Source: Sporosarcina sp. Te-1
GTDB lineage: Bacteria > Bacillota > Bacilli > Bacillales_A > Planococcaceae
Reading direction: 5' to 3'
Assembly: GCF_017498505.1 (NCBI RefSeq)
Contig: NZ_CP071798.1
Span: forward strand, 1,054,001 to 1,118,000
DNA length: 64,000 bases
Shown here piece by piece: positions 35,107-46,203 of the stretch (within the stretch, counting starts at the first letter, position 1; each line of letters opens with the position of its first letter). The notes under the pieces were generated by a model. That model was not told the origin of the DNA. It did no database searches and saw only the letters and a program-made list of their open reading frames with translations. Both the position numbers and the translations under genes were made by a program.

Positions 35107-35381
35107 TTCAAAGCCTCTCGGCGAATGGCATGCAGTAGATCCTCATAGACCTGCTCAGGGACCGTTGCACCCAGCTGCTTTTCAATGGAATGGTTTCGGC
35201 GTGCCGCCTCGACTGCAGCCTCCGTCTTCGATACATAAGTGCCTCGCCCTGATTTTTTTCCAGTCAGGTCAACTGACACTTCGCCTTCTTTCGTGCGTAC
35301 AATCCGGATCATTTCCTTTTTAGGGAACATTTCACCCGTAGCTGCACATTTGCGCAAAGGTATTTTACGATTGTTCGTCAT
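35103..35381 (-). CDS. rnpM: RNase P modulator RnpM (YlxR, DUF448)
   Basis: 92-residue RNA-binding protein of the YlxR family. In B. subtilis RnpM binds the RNase P RNA and inhibits its activity. The family motif is clear: RKIPLRKCAATGEMFPKKEMIRIVR and the GRGTYVSK signature near residue 47. ATG at 35381 follows GGGAGGCTGACTTCTC. It sits between nusA and ylxQ with a 4-base overlap to ylxQ, the conserved nusA-operon order. RNase P modulation is transferred from the B. subtilis homologue. Confidence 0.93.
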   Translation of the reverse strand: MTNNRKIPLRKCAATGEMFPKKEMIRIVRTKEGEVSVDLTGKKSGRGTYVSKTEAAVEAARRNHSIEKQLGATVPEQVYEDLLHAIRREALK

Positions 35382-35400
35382 GAGAAGTCAGCCTCCCATA

Positions 35401-36615
35401 TCAAATGTCTTCATTTGTATCAGCTGTGTCAGCGTACAAATCAATCGTTTCATCTGTTTCCGTTTCGTCCGTGCTGTACGGATCGTCACTATACATATCG
35501 TCTCCATCTACCGCATCGGCATATACGTCCACTTCTTCTTGGAAGAGGACATTTTGTCCCGTGGGTGGATAAATCCCCATGTCGCGTGCATCTGTCTCAC
35601 TCTTAATATCGATTTTCCAACCTGTCAATTTAGCGGCCAGACGAGCATTTTGCCCTCTTTTACCAATCGCTAATGACAATTGATAGTCAGGCACGACGAC
35701 TGTCGTCGATTTCTCTTCTTCATTCACTTGGACATCAAGTACTTTAGAAGGACTTAACGCGTTGGCGACAAAAACAACAGGGTCTTCAGACCACTCGACG
35801 ATATCCACTTTCTCGCCATTCAACTCGTTTGAAATGGATTGGACACGCGCGCCGCGAGAGCCCACGCAAGAACCGACAGGATCGACTTCTTCGTTATTGG
35901 TATGAACCGATATTTTTGAACGGTCTCCCGCTTCGCGTGCAATGGACTTGATTTCTACCGTGCCATCGTAAATTTCCGGCACTTCCATCTCGAATAATCT
36001 GCGAAGCAATCCGGGATGCGTTCTTGATACGAATACTTGCGGTCCCCGTGATGTGCGTTCCACCTTTGTGATGTAGACTTTGATCCGATCGTGCGGCTGG
36101 TAGGATTCAGATTGAATCTGTTCGGCTACCGGAAGGACAGCCTCTACTTTGCCCAGGCCCACATAAATATTGCGCTGATCCAGTCGTTCTACAATTCCAT
36201 TGACGATATCGTCTTCACGGTCTACATATTCATCGTAGATCAACCCGCGTTCTGCTTCACGGACCCGTTGAGTGACAACCTGTTTCGCTGTTTGCGCTGC
36301 AATCCGGCCAAAATCTCGAGGTGTCACTTCCTCTTCCACGATATCGCCGATTTCATAGGCAGGATTGATAATGTGTGCATCCTGAAGTGCAATTTCGAGT
36401 CTTTCATCTTCTACTTCTTCGACAACATCTTTGCGCGAATAGACTTTCATCGTCCCTTTTTCAAGATTCAAATCGACCCGGACATTTTGCGCTTGATTAA
36501 AATTCCGTTTATAGGCGGTCACAAGCGCCGCTTCAATCGCTTCAACTAATACATCTCTTGAAATACCTTTCTGTTTCTCAAGAGCTGTCAGTGCATCGAG
36601 TAGATCACTACTCAT
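35401..36615 (-). CDS. nusA: Transcription termination/antitermination factor NusA
   Basis: RNA polymerase-bound factor that promotes pausing and stabilises weak intrinsic termination, important in Bacillus. 404 residues: N-terminal RNAP-binding domain, S1 ([23 protein letters not shown] region), and two KH domains ([11 protein letters not shown] near 232 and [11 protein letters not shown] near 299). The C-terminal tail after about 345 is acidic and tyrosine-rich and makes it about 30 residues longer than B. subtilis NusA (371). ATG at 36615 follows GGGGAGTGAAGAACA. It follows rimP by 24 bases. Confidence 0.97.
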   Translation of the reverse strand: MSSDLLDALTALEKQKGISRDVLVEAIEAALVTAYKRNFNQAQNVRVDLNLEKGTMKVYSRKDVVEEVEDERLEIALQDAHIINPAYEIGDIVEEEVTPRDFGRIAAQTAKQVVTQRVREAERGLIYDEYVDREDDIVNGIVERLDQRNIYVGLGKVEAVLPVAEQIQSESYQPHDRIKVYITKVERTSRGPQVFVSRTHPGLLRRLFEMEVPEIYDGTVEIKSIAREAGDRSKISVHTNNEEVDPVGSCVGSRGARVQSISNELNGEKVDIVEWSEDPVVFVANALSPSKVLDVQVNEEEKSTTVVVPDYQLSLAIGKRGQNARLAAKLTGWKIDIKSETDARDMGIYPPTGQNVLFQEEVDVYADAVDGDDMYSDDPYSTDETETDETIDLYADTADTNEDI

Positions 36616-36639
36616 TGTTCTTCACTCCCCTAAATTCAA

Positions 36640-37116
36640 TTATGCGGAAAAATCAATCGCCAGACGTGCGAGAGCAATCTTTTCCTTGTCAATTTCCACT
36701 GTTACTTTTCTCGTTTTAATTCGCATTTGGATCTCCACTTTATCAGGAGTGTACGAAAGCAAATAGCCTTCGAATTCTTTCATGCCATTTATCGGCTCGT
36801 ATGTTTTAATAAACACATACTGACCGACAGCCCTTTGAAAATCCTCTTCTTTTTTCAGAGGACGTTCAGCTCCAGGAGATGAAACTTCCAGGAAATAATT
36901 TTGAGAAATCGGATCTGTCCGGTCCAACTCTTCACTCAGCCGTTCACTCACGAGCGCGCATTGTTCGATGTCAATATTCCCTTCAGGGGTATCGATATAG
37001 ACTCGTAAAAACCAGTCTTTCCCTTCTTTCACAAACTCGACATCAATCAGTTCCAAACCGAAATCATCAACGATCGGCTTGACAAGCTGTTCGACTTCTT
37101 CTGTTATTTTACTCAT
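36640..37116 (-). CDS. rimP: Ribosome maturation factor RimP
   Basis: 30S assembly factor acting with S12, 158 residues. The N-terminal domain shows [32 protein letters not shown] and the central [33 protein letters not shown] is the family signature; an SH3-like C-terminal domain follows. ATG at 37116 has GGGAGGTTTAAA upstream. It is the first gene of the nusA-infB operon (ylxS in B. subtilis) behind a strong promoter and an early terminator-like hairpin in a leader of about 180 bases. Confidence 0.97.
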   Translation of the reverse strand: MSKITEEVEQLVKPIVDDFGLELIDVEFVKEGKDWFLRVYIDTPEGNIDIEQCALVSERLSEELDRTDPISQNYFLEVSSPGAERPLKKEEDFQRAVGQYVFIKTYEPINGMKEFEGYLLSYTPDKVEIQMRIKTRKVTVEIDKEKIALARLAIDFSA

Positions 37117-37240
37117 TTTAAACCTCCCGAACGTGAATTCTAATCGCTATCGCCCCGGCGTCTCTGCCGACTCTCCGGCTATTGTACCTGATACGTGGAT
37201 AGGACAAATTCAGCCGAGCGAGGTTAAATAAGTATAGACA

Positions 37241-37271
37241 ACAGAAAAGAGCGGGAAACCCCACTCTTTTT
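37241..37271 (-). terminator. Terminator-like hairpin in the rimP leader
   Basis: Minus strand AAAAGAGTGGG, loop GTTT, CCCGCTCTTTT, an 11 bp stem counting one U-G pair, followed by CTGTTGTC. In a plus-strand RNA the wobble becomes a C-A mismatch. It begins about 25 bases after the predicted transcription start of rimP, so it may be an attenuator, or a terminator for polC transcripts. Confidence 0.72.
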
Positions 37272-37300
37272 ACGCGAGACTTATAGCAAAAGTTGCTACA

Positions 37301-37329
37301 ATTATACCACCTAGGACACATCTATGCAA
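37301..37329 (-). promoter_or_regulatory. Sigma-A promoter of the rimP-nusA-infB operon
   Basis: Minus strand TTGCAT at 37324-37329, 17 bp spacer, perfect TATAAT at 37301-37306, placed between the polC stop and the hairpin at 37241-37271. Confidence 0.87.
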
Positions 37330-37376
37330 ATAAAGTGCATGATTGGCGAATTGTAACGCGCTTTCCTGTCTGCAAA

Positions 37377-40300
37377 TTAAAACAGCGACAATTGGTTCGT
37401 GTCGGGCATCCCTTCCAAACAACCAAGGGTATCCATGTATTCCACGACTGTCTTCGATACTCTTCCCCGCTGCTGCAAATCCTCTTTCGAAAGGAAAATC
37501 CCATCTTTCCGGGCTTCCACAATCATTTTGGCGACGTTCGTTCCGAGCGAAGGAATCGAGTTGAACGGCGGGATGAGTTTATTATCCTCTATAATAAAAT
37601 CGGTCGCATCCGACTTGTACAGGTCTGGTTTTGCGAAGGAAAATCCTCTTTCGCACATTTCTAGCGCAATTTCCAGCACGGTCAATAAGCTTTTCTCCTT
37701 TGGAGACGCTTCTAATCCTTTGTCATTGATCTCTTTTATTTTCGCACGGATGGAAGTCGGCCCCTTGGTCATGGTGACAAGGTCATAATCAGTGGCACGC
37801 ACAGTAAAATAGGCCGCATAATACATGATCGGGTGATGCACCTTGAAATAGGCGATGCGGAGTGCCATGAGAACGTAGGCTGCCGCATGGGCTTTCGGGA
37901 ACATGTACTTGATTTTCTTACATGAATCGATATACCAATCTGGCACGTTATTCGCCTTCATTTCGGCTTCAAATTCGGGAGTCAGCCCTTTCCCCTTCCG
38001 CACCGATTCCATGATCTTAAAGGCGATGGATGGTTCCAGCCCTTGGTAAATCAAGTAAACCATAATATCATCACGACAACCGATCACATCAGACAATTCA
38101 CAGATTTTATTTTGAATCAGTTCTTGTGCATTGCCGAGCCAAACATCGGTACCATGTGACAGGCCGGAAATCTGAATGAGCTCTGAAAATGTCGACGGCT
38201 TTGTCTCTTCCAGCATTTGACGAACAAATCGGGTACCGAACTCCGGCACACCCAGTGTACCTGTCTTACAGTCGATCTGCTCCTCCGTGACGCCAAGTGA
38301 CGAGGTACCGCTGAAGAGTGCCATAACCCCTTTGTCATCAGGCGGTATCGTTTTCGGATCGATGCCTGACAAGTCCTCCAGCATCTTGATCATCGTTGGA
38401 TCATCGTGCCCGAGAATATCGAGTTTCAATAAGTTGTTATCGATGGAGTGGAAGTCGAAATGCGTCGTTCGCCAGCTGGAGCCGACGTCATCGGCTGGGT
38501 ACTGGATTGGCGTGAAATCGAAAATCTCCATATGGTCTGGAACAACAATGATGCCGCCCGGGTGCTGCCCCGTGTTGCGCTTTACACCCGTACAGCCTTG
38601 GACAAGACGGTCGATTTCAGCACCCCGAAGATGAAGATTGTTATCGTTCATATACCCCCTCACATACCCATATGCCGTCTTCTCGGCAACCGTTCCGATT
38701 GTACCGGCCCGGTAAACATAATCTTCACCGAAAAGCACTTTAGTGTAATTATGGGCGTGCGCTTGGTATTCTCCACTGAAGTTCAAATCGATATCCGGTA
38801 CTTTGTCCCCGTTAAATCCAAGGAAAGTTTCGAACGGGATATCTTGGCCATCTTTTTTGAACATCGCTCCGCAAGAAGGACAGGCTTTATCCGGCAAGTC
38901 AAAACCAGACCCGACAGAACCATCGTCAAAGAACTCCGATGTTTTGCAAGACGGACAAATATAATGCGGAGGCATCGGGTTCACCTCCGTGATTTCCATC
39001 ATTGTCGCTACAAGAGAAGAGCCGACTGATCCACGGGATCCAACCAGATAGCCGTCATCCAATGATTTTTTAACCAGTTTATGCGAGATGAGATAAATAA
39101 CCGCAAATCCATTTCCGATAATCGATGTCAATTCTTTTTCAATTCTCGCTTCGATAATTTCAGGGAGCTCTTCACCGTATATGTTATGGGCCATCGTGTA
39201 TGTCAGCTGACGCACTTCCTCATCAGCCCCTTCGATGGCAGGCGGATAGAGATCGTCCTTAATGACCTTCACTTCACCGATGCGATCCACTATCGCTCTT
39301 GGATTATCAATAACAATCTGTTGGGCAATCTCTTCCCCTAAAAATGAGAACTCCTCGAGCATTTCATTCGTCGTTCTGAAATGTACAGCAGGCAAGGAAT
39401 GGCGATTCATTGGATTCGCTCCGCCTTGCGAACGGACGAGGACTTGTCGATACATCGCATCGTTTTCATCGATATAATGCACATTCCCTGTCGCACATAC
39501 GGGAAGGCCCGTCTTCTTGCCCAATTTAATCATTTTCCGCATAATATCTTCCATATTCCATTCATCACGGATCAATTCCAGTTCAATCAAATGGGAGTAG
39601 ACCGGTTTCGGATGCAGTTCAAGGTAATCATAAAACTTGGCGATCTCCTCTACTTCTTCAAGCGATTTCTGCATCAGGCCTTCAAAAACCTCGCCCTTAT
39701 CACATCCCGATCCGATCAGTAGGCCTTCACGATGTTTCATCAATAAAGAACGCGGAATACGAGGCACTCGATAAAAATAGTTGAGATGCGAATAGGAGAC
39801 GAGCTTAAACAGATTTTTCAAACCCGTATCGTTCACGACCAATAGGGTGCAGTGGGATGGCCTGGATCGCTTGTAAGCATCCCCTTCTCCAATGTTTTTG
39901 TTAAAGTCATCGAGCCATTCGATTCCCTTTTCCGCAGCGTCCTTCAATAGCTTCACGAATAAATATGCAGTCGCCTCGGTATCATAGATGGCCCGGTGAT
40001 GCTGCGTCAACTCAATATCAAACTTCTTCGCCAATGTGTTGAGTCGGTGGTTTCTTAACTCCGGGTACAGGAACCTCGACAGTTCCAGTGTATCGATAAC
40101 AGGATAGTTTTTATTATGTAGCCCCGCCTTTTTGCTGGCTTCATAAAAGAAGCCCATATCAAAGGAGGCATTATGTGCTACAAGTATCGAATCTCCGATA
40201 AACGCTTTAAAATCACGGATGACTTCCTCTACTTCCGGTGCATCTTGCACCATATCATCCGTAATGCCCGTCAACTCTGTCGTCGTGGAGGAGAGCGGAT

Positions 40301-41687
40301 GATGCGGATTTGCAAACCGTTCAAACCGTTCGATTATTTCCCCATTTTGCACCTTCACTGCCGCAAGCTCGATGATCGTATCATACACAGCGGAGAGACC
40401 CGTCGTTTCCACGTCGAAAACTACATATGTATCGTCTTCCAAATTGCGATGCTGTTCATCATAGACGATCGGAACTCCATCATCGACTAAATTTGCCTCC
40501 AAACCGAAAAGGACTTTAATACCGTTCTTCTTTCCTGCCGAATAGGCTTCGGGAAACGATTGCACATTGGCGTGGTCGGTTATCGCGATCGCAGGGTGCC
40601 CCCATTTGGCCGCCTGTGCCACTAGTGCTGAAGCGGAAGTAACGCCATCCATTTGACTCATATTCGTATGGGCATGCAATTCCACCCGTTTGCGATCGTC
40701 AGGAGCCTTGTCTTTTCGAACAATTGGCGGAACCTCCATGATATCTTGCGCCATCATGATCAAATCCCGCACAAACGTATCGTTTTGTATACTTCCTCTC
40801 GCCCGGACCCAAGCCCCTTTTTTCATTGTTTTCATCAATTCGGCATCTTCATTGTCCCTTGAAAACATTTTAACGAGGATGGAATCGGTATAATCAGTCA
40901 CTTTGATTGTCAGCAATGACCGTCCGCTCCGAAGCTCCCTCACTTCAGCGTCAAATACATACCCTTCAATTGTCACGCGACGCTCCTCATCTTGAATCGT
41001 TTTAATATCAAGAATCGCTTCATCCGGTTTGATCGGCACACCAAGAACAAACGGCCTGTTGACTTCCGTACTGTCCTTTTTGGAAGTCTCGCGCTCCTGC
41101 ATAGAAGCCAACGCCTTCTGGGCAAAAGCCTCTTCTTCCGCTTGCCGGGCTGCGATAAAGGCAAGACGAGCTTCCTCTTCCTCCTGATTCTCTTCTTGCA
41201 ACTGGAAATCAAATATCAGTGAAGGGAATCCGAACGATTCGTAGACTTCCGCAAGCACTTTTGCATATTTGTTTTTTAGTGTCTGCATCTCAAACTCAGT
41301 TCCAGAACCAAGTGTGAGCTTTTCCCCTTTCACTGTTGGACGTTGGCTGCTAAGACGCTCTCGAATTGGAGGCGACATATCCTGTATTTCCTCCAAAATC
41401 AAAGGCCAATAGCTTCCTATGAGCTCTTGATCCATCCTTCTCTCTTGGCAAGTGATCTGCAATTGAATTGTGGCGATAGAAGCGAATGCATCCATGACAC
41501 GCTGTCTAAACATCTTGTAGACATCAATCGGCATTGGCTGATCATTTATAATTTCAAATCGCCAGACCCTCGATTGTTTATGGATAGCCAAGCGTTCCAA
41601 AGTGGCATTTTCGAAATGCATGACAAATTGATCATCGGTCATCCCGATCTGTTGCAATAATGTCATCAATTTCATTTTCCCATCCAT
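37377..41687 (-). CDS. polC: DNA polymerase III alpha subunit, PolC type
   Basis: Main leading-strand replicative polymerase of low-GC Gram-positives with built-in proofreading. 1436 residues, one less than in B. subtilis. In order: N-terminal tau-binding/OB region, PHP domain ([16 protein letters not shown]), DEDDh 3'-5' exonuclease inserted in PHP ([12 protein letters not shown]), zinc-finger CPSC-x-CPSC (ICPSCK and ACPSCGAMF), and polymerase palm with [11 protein letters not shown]. Start chosen at the ATG with GGAGG seven bases upstream; 51 earlier in-frame codons are non-homologous leader. It follows proS at 165 bases, the conserved rseP-proS-polC order. Confidence 0.98.
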   Translation of the reverse strand: MDGKMKLMTLLQQIGMTDDQFVMHFENATLERLAIHKQSRVWRFEIINDQPMPIDVYKMFRQRVMDAFASIATIQLQITCQERRMDQELIGSYWPLILEEIQDMSPPIRERLSSQRPTVKGEKLTLGSGTEFEMQTLKNKYAKVLAEVYESFGFPSLIFDFQLQEENQEEEEARLAFIAARQAEEEAFAQKALASMQERETSKKDSTEVNRPFVLGVPIKPDEAILDIKTIQDEERRVTIEGYVFDAEVRELRSGRSLLTIKVTDYTDSILVKMFSRDNEDAELMKTMKKGAWVRARGSIQNDTFVRDLIMMAQDIMEVPPIVRKDKAPDDRKRVELHAHTNMSQMDGVTSASALVAQAAKWGHPAIAITDHANVQSFPEAYSAGKKNGIKVLFGLEANLVDDGVPIVYDEQHRNLEDDTYVVFDVETTGLSAVYDTIIELAAVKVQNGEIIERFERFANPHHPLSSTTTELTGITDDMVQDAPEVEEVIRDFKAFIGDSILVAHNASFDMGFFYEASKKAGLHNKNYPVIDTLELSRFLYPELRNHRLNTLAKKFDIELTQHHRAIYDTEATAYLFVKLLKDAAEKGIEWLDDFNKNIGEGDAYKRSRPSHCTLLVVNDTGLKNLFKLVSYSHLNYFYRVPRIPRSLLMKHREGLLIGSGCDKGEVFEGLMQKSLEEVEEIAKFYDYLELHPKPVYSHLIELELIRDEWNMEDIMRKMIKLGKKTGLPVCATGNVHYIDENDAMYRQVLVRSQGGANPMNRHSLPAVHFRTTNEMLEEFSFLGEEIAQQIVIDNPRAIVDRIGEVKVIKDDLYPPAIEGADEEVRQLTYTMAHNIYGEELPEIIEARIEKELTSIIGNGFAVIYLISHKLVKKSLDDGYLVGSRGSVGSSLVATMMEITEVNPMPPHYICPSCKTSEFFDDGSVGSGFDLPDKACPSCGAMFKKDGQDIPFETFLGFNGDKVPDIDLNFSGEYQAHAHNYTKVLFGEDYVYRAGTIGTVAEKTAYGYVRGYMNDNNLHLRGAEIDRLVQGCTGVKRNTGQHPGGIIVVPDHMEIFDFTPIQYPADDVGSSWRTTHFDFHSIDNNLLKLDILGHDDPTMIKMLEDLSGIDPKTIPPDDKGVMALFSGTSSLGVTEEQIDCKTGTLGVPEFGTRFVRQMLEETKPSTFSELIQISGLSHGTDVWLGNAQELIQNKICELSDVIGCRDDIMVYLIYQGLEPSIAFKIMESVRKGKGLTPEFEAEMKANNVPDWYIDSCKKIKYMFPKAHAAAYVLMALRIAYFKVHHPIMYYAAYFTVRATDYDLVTMTKGPTSIRAKIKEINDKGLEASPKEKSLLTVLEIALEMCERGFSFAKPDLYKSDATDFIIEDNKLIPPFNSIPSLGTNVAKMIVEARKDGIFLSKEDLQQRGRVSKTVVEYMDTLGCLEGMPDTNQLSLF

Positions 41688-41852
41688 TGTCCATCCTCCT
41701 TTCCAGATAGTATTATGATAGCTGTTGTTTTCGATAAGAAAGCGGGTCTCACTAGTAAGTGATTCAGGAATGAAGCTAATCAGGGGTTCGTTGCCCCCTA
41801 GAAAGCCCCTGTCGTTGACAGGCAAAAAGATAGAAGGCACCTTTTGACGTAA

Positions 41853-43532
41853 TCAAATGCGGAAGAATGATTGCAATTTCTCTGTCACTTCTTCCTTCTG
41901 CCATTCCACCACTTCACCTGTTTCACGAAATTTGATCTCAATAATCCCTTCGGATGCTTTTTTTCCGATTGTCATTCGGATGGGTATGCCGATGAGATCG
42001 GAATCTATGAATTTCACACCTGGCCGTTCCTGCCGATCATCATATAAAACGTCATAACGATAGGAGCGCAGTAGATGGTAAAGATCTTCAGACAATTGAT
42101 GCTGCAGCTCATCATCGGTATTGACTGTAATGAGATGGATATCAAATGGTGCAAGTTGTCTTGGCCACTTTATCCCATCCGCATCATTGAATTGTTCCAC
42201 AAGTGCCGCCAATACACGCGAAACGCCGATATGATAGCTTCCCATAAGGAAGTGTTGGAACTCGCCTGCCTTGTTTTGAAAACCGGCTTTTACGAGTTCC
42301 CGAGTAGGCATATTTATTTTTGACATGTAACCGATTGTAATCCCTCTGGCGAATCGAATGGAGCCCATCCCATCGGGAGAGGGGTCGCCTTCTTGGATAA
42401 AACGCAAATCCATATAGGAATCGACCGCGAAATCCCTTTCCGGATTGACATGGAACAGATGAAAATCTGTCTCATTGGCTCCGCATATTCCATTCACAAT
42501 GGAATGGATTGCATGATCGGCTACGACTTTAATACCGACCGGGAGTTTTACGGGACCGATTGATCCCGGCTCAGCGGAGAATAAATTCCGCACTTCTTCC
42601 ACTGAGGCCAAGTGAACTTGCGTCGCATTCAGATGACGCTTCAATTTGGCTTCATTGATCTCATGATCGCCTCTACATAAGACAGCTACCATTTCATCAT
42701 CGACGGTATAGAGTAATGTTTTAATAATGAGATTCGGCTGGACATGAAGGAAATCAGCCACTTCACGTACAGAATACATGTTAGGTGTGGCGACCTTTTC
42801 CATGTCTTTCATTCGGATTTCATCCTGCTGTCCCAATGGCTTGACTTCTGCCCATTCCAGACTGGCGGCGTAAGAAGAGGAATCGCTGTATGCAATCATA
42901 TCATCACCTATCGATGACATTGCGAAAAATTCAACGTCATTGCCCGCATCCAATTCGCCTTGCGAGTTTACCATTCTGTAATTCAAGCCTAATCTCGTGA
43001 AAATGTTGGAGTATGCTTGTTTAAATTCTTCAGATCCTGTGTGCATGCTATTTTCATCCGTGTGAAATGAATACGCATCTTTCGTTAGAAACTCACGGCT
43101 TTGCAGCAATCCGAACTTCGGGCGCTGCACATCGCGGAACTGTTTCTGCATTTGATAAAGCGTCAAAGGAAGCTGTTTATAGGAGACGATATGATCATTG
43201 ATTAGAGCCGTCACCAGGTCTTCGTCTGTTGAACGGAGAATATACCGCCGGCCTTTGTGATCTTGCGCGGTAAAAAGATCAGCTGTCTCTGTCGTTTCAT
43301 TTACATGTTGCAGAAGCGGCATTGCCATTTCTACCGCTCCTATATGCTCCATCTCTTCACGTATAATGTTTTCAATTTTTAAGATTACCTTTTGAGCTAG
43401 AGGTAGAAATGTATAAACACCACTTACATTCGTACGAATATATCCTGCTTTTACTAGCATTTGATGTGAGGTGGCATCTATGTCAGCAGGTGTTTCCCTC
43501 ATTGTTGGTATGAACGTCCGTGACTGTTTCAT
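41853..43532 (-). CDS. proS: Prolyl-tRNA synthetase
   Basis: Class II aminoacyl-tRNA synthetase, bacterial type with an editing insertion, 559 residues. Motif 1 around NIIREEMEHIGAVEMAMPLLQ, motif 2 YILRSTDEDLVTALINDHIVSYKQLPLTLYQMQKQFRDVQRPKFGLLQSREFLTKDAYSF region (REFLTKDAYSF visible), INS editing domain at about 225-395, motif 3 GSYHIGVSRVLAALVEQ, and anticodon-binding C terminus. ATG at 43532 follows AAAGGTGGGATACA. A strong hairpin without T run lies in the rseP-proS gap. No T-box could be recognised in the short leader. Confidence 0.97.
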   Translation of the reverse strand: MKQSRTFIPTMRETPADIDATSHQMLVKAGYIRTNVSGVYTFLPLAQKVILKIENIIREEMEHIGAVEMAMPLLQHVNETTETADLFTAQDHKGRRYILRSTDEDLVTALINDHIVSYKQLPLTLYQMQKQFRDVQRPKFGLLQSREFLTKDAYSFHTDENSMHTGSEEFKQAYSNIFTRLGLNYRMVNSQGELDAGNDVEFFAMSSIGDDMIAYSDSSSYAASLEWAEVKPLGQQDEIRMKDMEKVATPNMYSVREVADFLHVQPNLIIKTLLYTVDDEMVAVLCRGDHEINEAKLKRHLNATQVHLASVEEVRNLFSAEPGSIGPVKLPVGIKVVADHAIHSIVNGICGANETDFHLFHVNPERDFAVDSYMDLRFIQEGDPSPDGMGSIRFARGITIGYMSKINMPTRELVKAGFQNKAGEFQHFLMGSYHIGVSRVLAALVEQFNDADGIKWPRQLAPFDIHLITVNTDDELQHQLSEDLYHLLRSYRYDVLYDDRQERPGVKFIDSDLIGIPIRMTIGKKASEGIIEIKFRETGEVVEWQKEEVTEKLQSFFRI

Positions 43533-43626
43533 TGTATCCCACCTTTTCACCAATAACATTAAAATGTCCTGTACCAGTTAATCACTCACTTGGGTAGTAA
43601 ATGCAATTCCCTCTATAAGAGACGAA

Positions 43627-43652
43627 TGGAGTCTCGGAAACCCGAGACTCCA
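43627..43652 (-). repeat. Perfect hairpin between rseP and proS
   Basis: TGGAGTCTCGG, loop GTTT on the minus strand, CCGAGACTCCA: a perfect 11 bp stem with a 4-base loop, 13 bases after the rseP stop. The following TTCGTCTCTT is a poor T tract, so it may be a NusA-assisted partial terminator or an RNA-stability element. Confidence 0.65.
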
Positions 43653-43664
43653 CGACTTCCGATA

Positions 43665-44927
43665 TCAGTTAAAAAAGAACTTTTGGATATCATTCCAAGT
43701 TACAACGAGCATGAGGACCATAAGCAGCATGATGCCAACAAAATGCACCATGCCTTCCTTCTGCTTGTCGACAGGTTTACCGCGCAGCCCTTCGAACAGG
43801 AAGAATAACAGCCGACCGCCGTCTAGGGCAGGCAGTGGAAGCAAGTTCATGATGCCTAGATTGATACTCAAGATGGCAGCAAAATTCATTAAACTGTATA
43901 TTCCGAATTGGGCAACGGACTCAGTTGTTTTATAAATGCCAACGGGACCGGACAAAGCATCAATGCTAAATTTACCCGTCACAAGCTCACCGAGCAGTTC
44001 AAATATTCTCTTGATCCAATAAAAAGTCTGCTCCGCCCCATATGCAATGGATTTACCTACACTCTTTTCATAGACAGGCTCGGTTTTGACACCGAGTTGG
44101 CCGAATTCCATCCCAGAATCCTCGATAACGGAAGGTGTAACACGCAACGTTTCTTGTTGGCCATTCCGGTCTACCGTGAGCTGCAGCTCCTTAGCCGGGT
44201 TCTTTTGGACAATGTCGGTAAACTCCGTCCATTTTTCAATCTTCTTCCCATTAATCCCCGTTACCAGGTCTCCTTCTTGCATACCGCCAATATCAGCTGC
44301 AGAGTTCGGAACCACTTCGTTGATACGCGGTTCGTTCGTCGGAACACCAATCAATAATGCGATTGCAATGAAAAGAAAGAAGGACAGGATGAAATTGAAC
44401 AATGGTCCGGCAAAAATGGTCATTGCCCTGCTGCCAAGCGGCTTCGAATCAAATTGCCGATCATACGGAGCAATTATTGTTTCCAGTCCCTTCTCCAAGA
44501 TGACCGCATTCCGGGCAATCGGAAATCGGACGAGTTCCTCTGTGTCATTGTATCCTTCGATATAAAGCTTTTTCGCCAAATCTGCGGATTCCGTTTCCAA
44601 GAACAATATATTGGGATCCGAAACATTCCGATTCAAGTAGATTTTTTCCACTTCATCCTTTTCATTCAGAAGCAGGCCGACACGATAGCCAGGCAGGAGT
44701 TCAACCGTATCCAAATCTCCCTCGGCCATCCGCACATAGCCGCCTAGTGGCAGCAGGCGGATCGTATATAATGTTTCACCTTTTTTTGAATAAAAGATTT
44801 TAGGACCAAAACCGATTGCAAATTCCCGGACCATAATGCCCGATTTTTTCGCAAATAAAAAATGCCCCAATTCATGAAAAAAGACGAGCGATCCAAAAAT
44901 GACGATAAACGCAATAACGGTTTCCAT
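43665..44927 (-). CDS. rasP: Site-2 intramembrane zinc protease RseP/RasP
   Basis: Membrane metalloprotease that cleaves anti-sigma factors such as RsiW and clears signal-peptide remnants. 420 residues. Zinc motif HELGH at residues 18-22 in the first helix; PDZ domain at about 185-270 (GDLVTGINGKKIEKWTEF); second zinc ligand in PLPALDGGRLLFF near 372; four membrane helices. ATG at 44927; the SD is AAGGTGGTTTTAC. It follows dxr and precedes proS as in other Bacilli. The region at about 55-150 is a family insert. Identity is firm. Confidence 0.96.
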   Translation of the reverse strand: METVIAFIVIFGSLVFFHELGHFLFAKKSGIMVREFAIGFGPKIFYSKKGETLYTIRLLPLGGYVRMAEGDLDTVELLPGYRVGLLLNEKDEVEKIYLNRNVSDPNILFLETESADLAKKLYIEGYNDTEELVRFPIARNAVILEKGLETIIAPYDRQFDSKPLGSRAMTIFAGPLFNFILSFFLFIAIALLIGVPTNEPRINEVVPNSAADIGGMQEGDLVTGINGKKIEKWTEFTDIVQKNPAKELQLTVDRNGQQETLRVTPSVIEDSGMEFGQLGVKTEPVYEKSVGKSIAYGAEQTFYWIKRIFELLGELVTGKFSIDALSGPVGIYKTTESVAQFGIYSLMNFAAILSINLGIMNLLPLPALDGGRLLFFLFEGLRGKPVDKQKEGMVHFVGIMLLMVLMLVVTWNDIQKFFFN

Positions 44928-45023
44928 GTAAAACCACCTTACTGGCCAGACCGGCCTTTTAATCTTAGGGAATCCTCTCTGAGTGAGAAACTGTTTCCGC
45001 TTGTTTTCTATAATTCACAGAAA

Positions 45024-46181
45024 TTAATTCAATCTAGCTACTATATCATACACCATTTTGCGAGCTGCGGCATCTGTCTGAAGTATAGTCTCCAAATCAG
45101 GCTTGGAGATTTTATCATGGTTTTCCATGACCGTTTCCACCAAATCCTCGATTTGAAGGAAGGATATGCGGCCATCCATAAATAATTGAACTGCCACTTC
45201 GTTCGCTGCGTTCATCGCTGCCGGCATGGTGCCGCCTTCCCTCCCTGCATCATATGCGAGAGCCAGTGCTTTAAAACGAGCAAAATCCATCTTTTCAAAA
45301 TGAAGCAGCCCTATTTCTTCCAAGGCAAGACGTTTTGCATTCTTCATCGGTATTCTGTCTGGATAGGTCATCGCATATTGAATAGGGACCCTCATATCAG
45401 GGGAACCCAATTGCGCCATAATGCTGGTGTCCTCAAACTCGACCATCGAATGAATAATGCTCTCTTTATGGAGCAGGCAATCAATTTGGTCGAACGGCAT
45501 GTTAAACAAGTGATGGGCTTCAATCACTTCAAGCCCCTTGTTCATCATGGTGGCTGAATCGATCGTCAACTTATTCCCCATTGACCAATTCGGATGAGCC
45601 AGTGCCTGTTCAACTGTGACACCAACCAATTCATCCCGGGACCGATCCCGGAAACTGCCTCCTGAAGCCGTTAAGATCAACCGGGTGATTCGTTTAGGGT
45701 TTTCCCCGTTTAGGGACTGGAACAAGGCTGAGTGTTCACTGTCAACAGGCAAGATGGGGACATTGCGTTGTGCAGCTTCCCTCATGACAATTTCACCTGC
45801 AGCAACAAGTGTCTCCTTATTCGCGATCGCAATAGGAATGTGAGATTGAATCGCTTTTAAAGTCGGCTCCAATCCTACACTGCCAATGACGGCATTGACC
45901 AAAAGATCTGGTTCCGCCTCGCAAGCCACTGCCATAAGCCCTTCCTTGCCATGTAATACTCGAATTCCGGGAAAATCACGACGTAATGATTCCGCATCTT
46001 CGGCCCGCAAAACGGAAATGATTTCGGGTTGATGGAGTCTGGCGATTTCCCTTGCCTTTGTAATGTTTATCCCTGCAGAAAATGAAACCAGTTTGAACTT
46101 GTCCATATTTGAACCGATGATATCTAACGTCTGAACGCCGATGGATCCAGTTGCTCCGAGTAAACTAATTCGTTTTACCAT
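45024..46181 (-). CDS. dxr: 1-deoxy-D-xylulose 5-phosphate reductoisomerase
   Basis: Second enzyme of the MEP pathway to isoprenoid precursors, NADPH-dependent. 385 residues. N-terminal [14 protein letters not shown] at 9-22; central substrate motifs [22 protein letters not shown] and [28 protein letters not shown] region ([11 protein letters not shown]); C-terminal helical domain with AANEVAV. ATG at 46181 follows AAAGGATGACAATAGTGAT. Close behind cdsA (22 bases) and ahead of rasP, placing isoprenoid supply next to the undecaprenyl synthase uppS. Confidence 0.97.
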   Translation of the reverse strand: MVKRISLLGATGSIGVQTLDIIGSNMDKFKLVSFSAGINITKAREIARLHQPEIISVLRAEDAESLRRDFPGIRVLHGKEGLMAVACEAEPDLLVNAVIGSVGLEPTLKAIQSHIPIAIANKETLVAAGEIVMREAAQRNVPILPVDSEHSALFQSLNGENPKRITRLILTASGGSFRDRSRDELVGVTVEQALAHPNWSMGNKLTIDSATMMNKGLEVIEAHHLFNMPFDQIDCLLHKESIIHSMVEFEDTSIMAQLGSPDMRVPIQYAMTYPDRIPMKNAKRLALEEIGLLHFEKMDFARFKALALAYDAGREGGTMPAAMNAANEVAVQLFMDGRISFLQIEDLVETVMENHDKISKPDLETILQTDAAARKMVYDIVARLN

Positions 46182-46203
46182 ATCACTATTGTCATCCTTT
46201 CAG

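Noticed and set aside
39381..39722. Plus-strand open frames within polC
   Set aside because: polC is complete and conserved on the minus strand; these are shadows of its codon bias.
41688..41852. Small hairpins between proS and polC (CCTGTC-AAC-GACAGG and AGGGG/CCCCT) as terminators
   Set aside because: Neither is followed by a T run and both are short, so they are not called as features.
43533..43664. T-box riboswitch ahead of proS
   Set aside because: The leader is about 130 bases, no specifier stem or T-box sequence TGGNACCGCG is present, and the only hairpin is the one near rseP.
44928..45023. GGCC-AGACC-GGCC repeat before rasP as terminator
   Set aside because: The stem is only 4 bp and its T run would be on the plus strand where no gene ends.
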